Positions 5,200 to 9,583 of a stretch of DNA of 9,583 nucleotides are shown piece by piece. Within the stretch, counting starts at the first letter, position 1, and each line of letters begins with the position of its first letter. The DNA comes from an uncultured Prevotellaceae bacterium (GTDB lineage: Bacteria; Bacteroidota; Bacteroidia; Bacteroidales; Bacteroidaceae), in assembly GCA_946624335.1 (NCBI GenBank), contig CAMOSA010000091.1, positions 1 to 9,583 on the forward strand. Reading direction: 5' to 3'. The translations under genes were made by a program, and so were the position numbers. The notes under the pieces are model-generated. The model saw only the letters and a list, made by a program, of their open reading frames with translations. It did no database searches and had not been told where the DNA came from.

Positions 5200-6333
5200 C
5201 TTATATATTCTCCTGACCACCTTCCCCAGCCACGTGTAGCGAATGCCCCAGTCGGTGAGAGCAGTCTTCATTGCGGCTTCGATGCGTGCGTTGGTTTCCG
5301 GTTTCTGCCTCGTCAGTGTGATGCGTCCGTCGTAGGGTATGCGGTCATATTCGTAGTACTGAATGAGGGGAGCGACCCATCGTGGCAGGCTGCTATAGTG
5401 CGTGCCGCCGTCAAGCCCAATGTTCTTGACGAGCGTCCGGCAGGGATAGAGACACAGCCCGCCGGTCCGTCGGATGGCTATGGTCCAGCAGATGTCCCAA
5501 GGTATAGGCTTCCTGTCGAGATCCTTCAGGCAGGGGAAGACGCCGCCGTACTCGATGTCTGTGAGCATCGCGGACGACAGGCCGTCGATGGCCTCGGCCC
5601 GCGTGGCGAAATGGCGGAAGTGATGCTGCCAGCGGTCGCGCCATGTGCCCCAGCCCCAGCCGGCCATGAAGGGGGAGAAGTAGAATGACGCGCTCGGCCC
5701 GAAGGGACGTTCCATACTTGGAGAATGACGAATGACGAATGACGAATCGGCGACTTCGTCGTTGAATGACGCGCTCGGCCCGAAGGGACGCTCCATACTT
5801 GGAGAATGACGAGTGACGAGTGAACGAGAGAAGAGTGAAAAAAATGAGTTACCGCGGCTTCTGTTCTCTCCCCCTTTGGGGGAGTCGGAGGGGGCCTCTA
5901 TCCTCGTGAAACCGCTCACGTGCATCACCCGTTTGTCCTCGTCGTAGAGGCTGAAGGCATCGTTCATGAACTCGAGGAAGTGTGGGGCGGTGACGATGTC
6001 GTCCTCGAGGACGATGATGGTGTCGTGTCGCTCGAAGACTTGTCCGATGCCTTCGATGATGTTGCGCTCGAGATAGAAGTTCACGGGCCGCTCCACGATG
6101 GTCATACTCTTTAAGGAATGTGTGCGCGCGACCTCTTCCTGCACCTCATGCAGCACGGCACGCACCTCGTTGACCTGTCGCCACGAAGCGTCGTCGCGGC
6201 CACCGTCGGAGAAGACATAGACGTCCGTGTGCGGGGCAAGGGTGTTGGCCATCAAGGCGTCGAGCGTCCTGCGCGTATTATCGGCGCGGTTGTACACGAA
6301 TAAGGCTACTGGTGAAGGCATAGCGTGCTGCAT
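5185..6333 (-). CDS. GT2-like glycosyltransferase with a repeat-derived insertion
   Basis: A 382-residue predicted nucleotide-sugar glycosyltransferase. The N-terminus (SPVALFVYNRADNTRRTLDAL) and LEDD at 109-112, the metal/sugar-nucleotide site, mark the GT-A fold. WGWGTWRDRW at 226-235 and KNIGLDGGTH near 303-312 are typical of the family that begins 'ALFVYNR'. No membrane segments are evident. Family members normally pass quickly from the HVSGF strand to the F-x-SSWGWATW motif; here about 73 residues (145-217) intervene, with 17 residues ending in HSPSMERPFGPSASF occurring twice, 27 apart. That segment is encoded by repeat DNA. The ATG at 6333 is chosen because the ATG at 6354 lies inside the promoter's -7 box; 6321 is also possible. 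Whether the insertion permits activity is unknown. Confidence 0.85.
   Translation of the reverse strand: MQHAMPSPVALFVYNRADNTRRTLDALMANTLAPHTDVYVFSDGGRDDASWRQVNEVRAVLHEVQEEVARTHSLKSMTIVERPVNFYLERNIIEGIGQVFERHDTIIVLEDDIVTAPHFLEFMNDAFSLYDEDKRVMHVSGFTRIEAPSDSPKGGENRSRGNSFFSLFSRSLVTRHSPSMERPFGPSASFNDEVADSSFVIRHSPSMERPFGPSASFYFSPFMAGWGWGTWRDRWQHHFRHFATRAEAIDGLSSAMLTDIEYGGVFPCLKDLDRKPIPWDICWTIAIRRTGGLCLYPCRTLVKNIGLDGGTHYSSLPRWVAPLIQYYEYDRIPYDGRITLTRQKPETNARIEAAMKTALTDWGIRYTWLGKVVRRIYKGIKN
5683..5812. repeat. In-frame 81-bp duplication with GAATGAC heptads
   Basis: The 49-bp block at 5683-5731 recurs at 5764-5812 with one mismatch, an offset of 81 bp (27 codons). Both blocks hold GCGCTCGGCCCGAAGGGACG. 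Between them the 7-mer GAATGAC is repeated about three and a half times (5722-5746); after the second block it appears as GAGTGAC variants. Both copies are translated on the minus strand as part of the glycosyltransferase. Confidence 0.85.
5866..5897. repeat. Half copy of the palindromic element inside the glycosyltransferase gene
   Basis: A perfect hairpin CTCCCCC-TTT-GGGGGAG at 5868-5884 is followed by TCGGAGGGGGCCTCT. Read on the minus strand this parallels one arm of the full elements (CCCCCTCTCCGCTCCCCC) with changes, without the core or second arm. It encodes the residues APSDSPKGGEN at the start of the inserted segment. Confidence 0.6.
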
Positions 6334-6351
6334 TTTTCGGTTCTCGCGCCA

Positions 6352-6359
6352 CAAAGGTA
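6352..6359 (-). promoter_or_regulatory. -7 box for the glycosyltransferase gene
   Basis: TACCTTTG on the minus strand matches TAnnTTTG exactly. The -33 element is weak (TTGA at 6384-6381, spacer 21). Transcription would begin around 6345, about 12 nt before the ATG at 6333, which argues against translation starting at 6354. Confidence 0.6.
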
Positions 6360-6520
6360 ACGCTTTTCTCTAAGAAAACATCAAGAATACACCACTTTTT
6401 TAGTTACTGACACCGAAGAGGACTATCAATGACGAAAGGGGAGCAGATAAACGATGAGGGAAAAACACGAATGGAAGGGTTCTTCGTTGTCATCGTCACC
6501 CAGACAACTTGTCACAGTCA

Positions 6521-6631
6521 TCATTTCTTCTCCTTAGGTAAGAGATTGAAACGGTAGACGGCGTGCAGGAGGACGTAAGAAGGGCGCGTGTTGCGGCGTA
6601 CTTCCGACCATCCGTAGGCGCTGGCACCCAT
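6521..6631 (-). pseudogene. 36-codon ORF, possible C-terminal remnant of an outer-membrane protein
   Basis: An ATG-initiated frame encodes MGASAYGWSEVRRN and ends YRFNLLPKEKK. The stretch YVLLHAVYRFNLL has the alternating pattern of a final beta-barrel strand, and from memory resembles the ends of Bacteroidetes outer-membrane receptors. It stands alone in the 394-bp gap between glycosyltransferase and acyltransferase. A TAACTTTG box lies 22 bp upstream. The rest of a barrel is absent. It may be the relic of a gene that lost its body by internal deletion, or a genuine tiny gene. The remainder of the gap (6360-6520) shows nothing I can assign. Confidence 0.35.
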
Positions 6632-6652
6632 GCTGGTGGACCTGAGCTGCCG

Positions 6653-6660
6653 CAAAGTTA
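6653..6660 (-). promoter_or_regulatory. Orphan -7 box upstream of the 36-codon ORF
   Basis: TAACTTTG on the minus strand matches TAnnTTTG exactly; no good -33 partner is seen at 19-21 bases. It lies beyond the acyltransferase stop and points toward the short ORF. Its only obvious target is that remnant. Confidence 0.4.
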
Positions 6661-6727
6661 CCCTTTTCCTCTTATAGATGCATAATTTTTCGGATGAAAT
6701 ATCCCCGATTGGGTGTATATTTCTTGT

Positions 6728-7900
6728 TCATTGTCTGCCGAAGAGCCATTTCTTGAGCAGTGGACTGACACGTAGGACGTGGCTGGTGAGTATGGAGAAG
6801 GCGATGACGAGGAGGGCGATGATGAGGGCTGCGGTGCCTTCGAGGATAAAGTTGTTGGGGTGGGCCTTGAACCACAGGCCTACGTCGGGCAGCTTGGGGA
6901 GGAAGAAATAGTGGATGAGGTAGATGTCTAGGGTGCGTACGCCGATGTACTGGAGGGCGCTGCCGAGGCGCGTGTCGCGGGTGAACCACGAGCTGTAGTT
7001 GCGGAAGAAGGCGACGATGATCATGACGAGGGCATACATGGCCATCGTGCGCGGCAGGTTGGCCCAGTGCATACGTAGGTTGTGCCACTTCAGGTAGTCG
7101 CCGGCGCCGAGGAAGGCGATGGCGATGAGCAGGGGGAAGAACCACCGGCTGTCGAGGAGCCGCTTCACCTGGGGCCAGAAGCGGTGGACGAGGTTGCCCA
7201 GGAGGAAGAAGTGGAAGTAGCGCGCCAGCTCGGTGATGCTCGTCGCCTGCCAGAAGGCGTCCTTGTGCCAGCTGAACCACTTGGGCATATAGAGGGTGGC
7301 GTAGGCGAAGAGGGAGAGGGCCCAGAGAGTGAAAAAGACCCCCTCTTCGATCCCCACAGACCCCCTCTCCGCTCCCCTTTCTGGTGAGGATGGTATGTTT
7401 TGCATATTGCCTTCTTTGCTTGACAGGTGACCGTCCTCCCCTTGGGGGAGCGGAGAGGGGGTCTGTGTGGCCTGTGGTTTGCGGGGAGCCGCAAGCCAGC
7501 ACACGGCATAGTACACGAGGAACATCTCGAGGAGGACGAGGGTGAACCAGTAGCCGCCCTTGGTGGGGCTGGTCCAGGCGTATTCCATCTTGTTCCAGAA
7601 GACTTCGGCCGTGAGGGCTATCTCGGCGGTCATGAAGACGACGGTGGGCACGATCTGCACGCGCAGCTTCTTGGCGATGAGGTCGGTGGTGTCACGCAGG
7701 TTCCATGAGAACGTGGCCTTGTAGGCGAGGAAACCGCTGATGAAGAAGAACAGGGGCATGCGGAAGAGCAGGCACAGCGACATGAACATGGAGTACTTGG
7801 TGTTCGTGTCGAAGCCGAAGCCGTAGACGTGGTTGGTCACGACCATGAGCATAGTGAAGCCGCGCAGGGCGTCGAGCCATTCCAGGCGTTGCTTAGTCAT
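6728..7900 (-). CDS. Acyltransferase family 3 integral membrane protein with an in-frame repeat element
   Basis: A 390-residue multi-pass membrane protein of the acyltransferase-3 family, which moves acyl groups (often O-acetyl) onto surface sugars or lipids. Family signs are LDALRG at 9-14, the histidine of TNHVYGF at 24, RMPLFFFISGF at 47-57 and RTLDIYLIHYFF at 322-333. About ten hydrophobic segments are spread along the chain. Residues about 145-183 are not family sequence: they are the translation of a complete palindromic element and form a hydrophilic stretch (SPLPQGEDGHLSS, then MQNIPSSPERGAERG) between two membrane segments. The element adds no stop and keeps the frame. Its ATG overlaps the stop of the licD-like gene by 4 bp (ATGA), so translation is probably coupled. 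The substrate is likely the same surface glycan. Confidence 0.87.
   Translation of the reverse strand: MTKQRLEWLDALRGFTMLMVVTNHVYGFGFDTNTKYSMFMSLCLLFRMPLFFFISGFLAYKATFSWNLRDTTDLIAKKLRVQIVPTVVFMTAEIALTAEVFWNKMEYAWTSPTKGGYWFTLVLLEMFLVYYAVCWLAAPRKPQATQTPSPLPQGEDGHLSSKEGNMQNIPSSPERGAERGSVGIEEGVFFTLWALSLFAYATLYMPKWFSWHKDAFWQATSITELARYFHFFLLGNLVHRFWPQVKRLLDSRWFFPLLIAIAFLGAGDYLKWHNLRMHWANLPRTMAMYALVMIIVAFFRNYSSWFTRDTRLGSALQYIGVRTLDIYLIHYFFLPKLPDVGLWFKAHPNNFILEGTAALIIALLVIAFSILTSHVLRVSPLLKKWLFGRQ
7356..7466. repeat. Palindromic repeat element, copy 4 (subtype B), inside a coding sequence
   Basis: A 111-bp copy bounded by ACAG...CTGT, exactly 37 codons long. Its core (TATGTTTTGCATATTGCC, CTTGACAGGTGACC) matches copy 2. 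The right arm is slightly shortened (CTCCCCTTGGGGGAG) and the left arm carries substitutions (CTTTCTGGTGAGGATGG), so the stem is less perfect than in the other copies. An 11-bp piece of its end, AGACCCCCTCT, occurs again outside at 7336-7346. Confidence 0.88.
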
Positions 7901-8721
7901 TCGCTGTCAAGAAAGGTTAGATGGCTGGTGTGGGTCTGTAGGTTGTCGAGGTCGGGCAGCTGCTGCCACTGGCCGAACATACGTCGGAGGTAGGCCTCGG
8001 GGTCGTGTGGTGCCGCGAAGCTGTGGCCTTCGAAGGTGATGGTGGTGAGGGGGAATAGCTCCCCGGGGTCGCGGGTGCTCTCGAAGGGGATGCCCGGTGC
8101 ATAGCGTATGAGCCTGGAGGGGAACAGACGCGAGAGGGCGCGCAGCAGGGGGAAGACGCAGCGGCGGTTGAAGCGTAGGATGGCGCCGGTGCGTCGCCGC
8201 AGCTGCTGGGGATTGTACTCGGGGTTCTTCATCACCTTGTAGACGCGGCCGAAGGTGCGGTTGGAGATCCAGTGCAGCGCAGCGGGCATCCGCTCCAGCT
8301 CGAAGAGGTCGATGTAGATGCCTTGATAGGTGAAGATGCGGTCGTAGCCTGTCTGCTCGATGAGCTGGCTGCGGCGGTCGCGCAGCTTGGCGTAGGTGAA
8401 GAAGTAGCCGGGGTCGGTCTCGTGGGTCTGCAGGGCGTAGGGGGTGCCGGCGGTCTCCTGTCGGAGGGCGGCGATGAGGCGTGCGTAGTCCTCGTGGCGG
8501 AACTCGAGGTCGACGTCGTCGTCCCAGGGGATGAATCCGCCGTGGCGCACGGCGCCGAGGAGGGTGCCCGATCCGAGCCAGTAGGGTATGGCGTGGCGAC
8601 GGCAGACACCGTCTAGCCACACCATCATCTCGAGCATGCGCTGCTGCTGGCGGCGCAGGGGTGAGCCTTCGGGGCTGAAGCGTTGTCGCAGCGCTTCGTT
8701 CTCGGCTTTTGTCAGGGTCAT
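7897..8721 (-). CDS. licD: LicD-family phosphotransferase
   Basis: A 274-residue LicD-family protein of the nucleotidyltransferase fold. Members transfer phosphocholine or a related phospho-alcohol from a CDP-activated donor to a surface glycan. The signature is clear: YWLGSGTLLGAVRHGGF at 47-63, followed by the acidic metal site IPWDDDVDLEF (64-74), and YQGIYIDLFELE further on (132-143). The start at 8721 (MTLTKAENEAL) follows a -7 box by about 30 bp; the open frame continuing upstream to 9120 is antisense to the neighbouring gene and is not coding. It overlaps the acyltransferase gene by 4 bp and faces away from a licC-like gene, which could supply its activated donor. Phosphocholine specificity is inferred from the family. 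Confidence 0.9.
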   Translation of the reverse strand: MTLTKAENEALRQRFSPEGSPLRRQQQRMLEMMVWLDGVCRRHAIPYWLGSGTLLGAVRHGGFIPWDDDVDLEFRHEDYARLIAALRQETAGTPYALQTHETDPGYFFTYAKLRDRRSQLIEQTGYDRIFTYQGIYIDLFELERMPAALHWISNRTFGRVYKVMKNPEYNPQQLRRRTGAILRFNRRCVFPLLRALSRLFPSRLIRYAPGIPFESTRDPGELFPLTTITFEGHSFAAPHDPEAYLRRMFGQWQQLPDLDNLQTHTSHLTFLDSE

Positions 8722-8750
8722 TTTTGGTGTACTGTTCAAGAATTCGGGTG

Positions 8751-8758
8751 CAAAGGTA
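8751..8758 (-). promoter_or_regulatory. -7 box for the licD-acyltransferase operon
   Basis: TACCTTTG on the minus strand, 30 bp before the licD start. No clear TTTG lies 19-21 bases upstream; that position is occupied by the 7-bp tandem repeat. Confidence 0.6.
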
Positions 8759-8764
8759 ATGAAA

Positions 8765-8792
8765 AGTTGAGAGTTGAGAGTTGAAAGTTGAA
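8765..8792. repeat. Heptanucleotide tandem repeat between divergent promoters
   Basis: Four head-to-tail 7-mers: AGTTGAG, AGTTGAG, AGTTGAA, AGTTGAA. They fill most of the space between the two outward-facing -7 boxes (8751-8758 minus, 8802-8809 plus), where both -33 elements should be. A change in copy number would alter promoter spacing by 7 bp on both sides. Confidence 0.8.
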
Positions 8793-8801
8793 AGAAATAT
8801 G

Positions 8802-8809
8802 TATCTTTG
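8802..8809 (+). promoter_or_regulatory. -7 box for the licC-like gene
   Basis: TATCTTTG matches TAnnTTTG exactly and lies 23 bp before the ATG at 8833. The -33 partner is weak, as the tandem repeat occupies that region; TTGA at 8781 gives a spacer of only 17. Confidence 0.6.
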
Positions 8810-8832
8810 CGCCCAAAATCAAGAAAACAGCT

Positions 8833-9583
8833 ATGCAAGCTATTATCCTTGCCGCGGGTATGGGTCGCCGACTGGGCGAGCTCACCCGCACGCAGACGAA
8901 ATGTATGGTAGAGGTGGGCGGCACACGTCTCATCGACCGTCTGCTGACACAGTTGTCGGCGCTGTCGTTGTCGCGCATCGTCATCGTCGTGGGCTACCAG
9001 GCCGAGGGCCTGCAGCGCCATATTGCCGAGCGCTTCCCGACGCTCAACATCGAGTACGTGGTCAATGCTGTCTACGACCGCACCAACAATATCTACTCGT
9101 TGGCGCTGGCCAAGGAGCAACTCGTCGAGGACGATACGCTGCTCATCGAGAGCGACCTGATCCTGGACGAGCGCATCTTCCCGTTGCTGACGGAGGGCGC
9201 GTGGCCCAACGTGGCGCTGGTGGCGAAGTACGAGTCGTGGATGGACGGCACGATGGTGCGTCTGGACGACGACGGCAGCATCACGAGCTTCGTGCCCAAG
9301 AGCTCGTTCCGCTACGAGGAGTGCCAGCAGTACTACAAGACGGTGAACATCTACAGGTTCAGCCGCGACTTCCTGCGCACGAAGTATGTGCCGTTCCTCG
9401 AGGTCTACGTGAAGACGATGGGGCAGAACGAGTACTACGAGCAGGTGCTGCGCGTGCTGACCTTCCTGGACCGAACGGACCTGAAGGCGCTGCCTGTCGG
9501 CGACCTGAAGTGGTACGAGATCGACGATATCCAGGACCTGGACATCGCCGAGACGCTCTTCGCCGAGGGCGAGGACCTGTGGC
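8833..9583 (+). CDS. LicC-like nucleotidyltransferase (phosphocholine cytidylyltransferase family), 3' end outside the window
   Basis: The first 250 residues of a sugar-phosphate-type nucleotidyltransferase. The N-terminus MQAIILAAGMGRRLGEL carries the nucleotide-binding G-x-G-x-R loop, followed by TKCMVEVGG with the usual lysine at 23. NNIYSLALA and the acidic ESDLILD (metal-binding Asp) come next, then VNIYRFS, and WYEIDDIQDL near 236-245, the C-terminal metal and product-binding region. This arrangement matches LicC-type enzymes making CDP-choline or a similar donor. The fold is nearly complete at 250 residues, so the gene may end shortly or continue into a fused domain, as happens in some Bacteroidetes. 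It is divergent from the licD-like gene, its likely functional partner. CTP and choline use is inferred. Confidence 0.88.
   Translation, partial: MQAIILAAGMGRRLGELTRTQTKCMVEVGGTRLIDRLLTQLSALSLSRIVIVVGYQAEGLQRHIAERFPTLNIEYVVNAVYDRTNNIYSLALAKEQLVEDDTLLIESDLILDERIFPLLTEGAWPNVALVAKYESWMDGTMVRLDDDGSITSFVPKSSFRYEECQQYYKTVNIYRFSRDFLRTKYVPFLEVYVKTMGQNEYYEQVLRVLTFLDRTDLKALPVGDLKWYEIDDIQDLDIAETLFAEGEDLW

Noticed and set aside
833..7466. CRISPR array
   Set aside because: Copies are kilobases apart, are palindromic throughout, and have genes rather than short spacers between them.
8722..9120. N-terminal extension of the licD frame up to 9120
   Set aside because: This part is antisense to the well-supported licC-like gene, has no family similarity, and crosses the licD -7 box. 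The true start is at 8721.

Overview
The window looks like a chromosomal segment of a high-GC member of the Bacteroidales, most likely Prevotellaceae-like. The reasons are the Bacteroidetes-type promoter boxes (TAnnTTTG at -7, sometimes TTTG at -33) directly upstream of several genes, the lack of Shine-Dalgarno sequences, AT-rich gaps between GC-rich genes, and the protein families present. No species can be named from sequence alone.

Layout, left to right. The first 79 bases are the N-terminus of tyrosyl-tRNA synthetase (minus strand), with its own promoter and a leader holding two hairpins. Then come queH (epoxyqueuosine reductase), a Tat-exported purple-acid-phosphatase-like phosphoesterase, and an ECF sigma module: a small two-helix membrane protein that may be an anti-sigma factor, the ECF sigma factor, and a secreted or membrane protein behind a putative ECF-type promoter. 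All are on the minus strand. Next is a GT2-like glycosyltransferase (minus), a gap with an orphan promoter and a 36-codon remnant of what may be an outer-membrane protein, and a minus-strand pair, licD-like phosphotransferase then acyltransferase-3, overlapping by 4 bp. Divergent from that pair is a licC-like nucleotidyltransferase on the plus strand that runs off the end. The right third therefore reads as a surface-glycan decoration locus (activate a phospho-alcohol, transfer it, acylate).

The most striking content is repetitive. Four copies (two subtypes) of a 111-114 bp element with terminal inverted repeats lie at 833-946, 3069-3181, 5067-5179 and 7356-7466, and an arm-like half copy lies near 5866-5897. 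Short tandem repeats with a 7-bp period sit beside them and elsewhere. Three proteins appear to have taken repeat sequence into their reading frames without a stop: the acyltransferase (about 39 residues from a complete element), the glycosyltransferase (about 73 residues, including an in-frame 81-bp duplication) and the phosphoesterase (a basic 24-residue tail containing a 30-bp tandem repeat). Heptad repeats also supply or abut stop codons and fill the divergent licC/licD promoter region. This resembles the in-gene palindromic elements known from Rickettsia, and is the part most worth following up.
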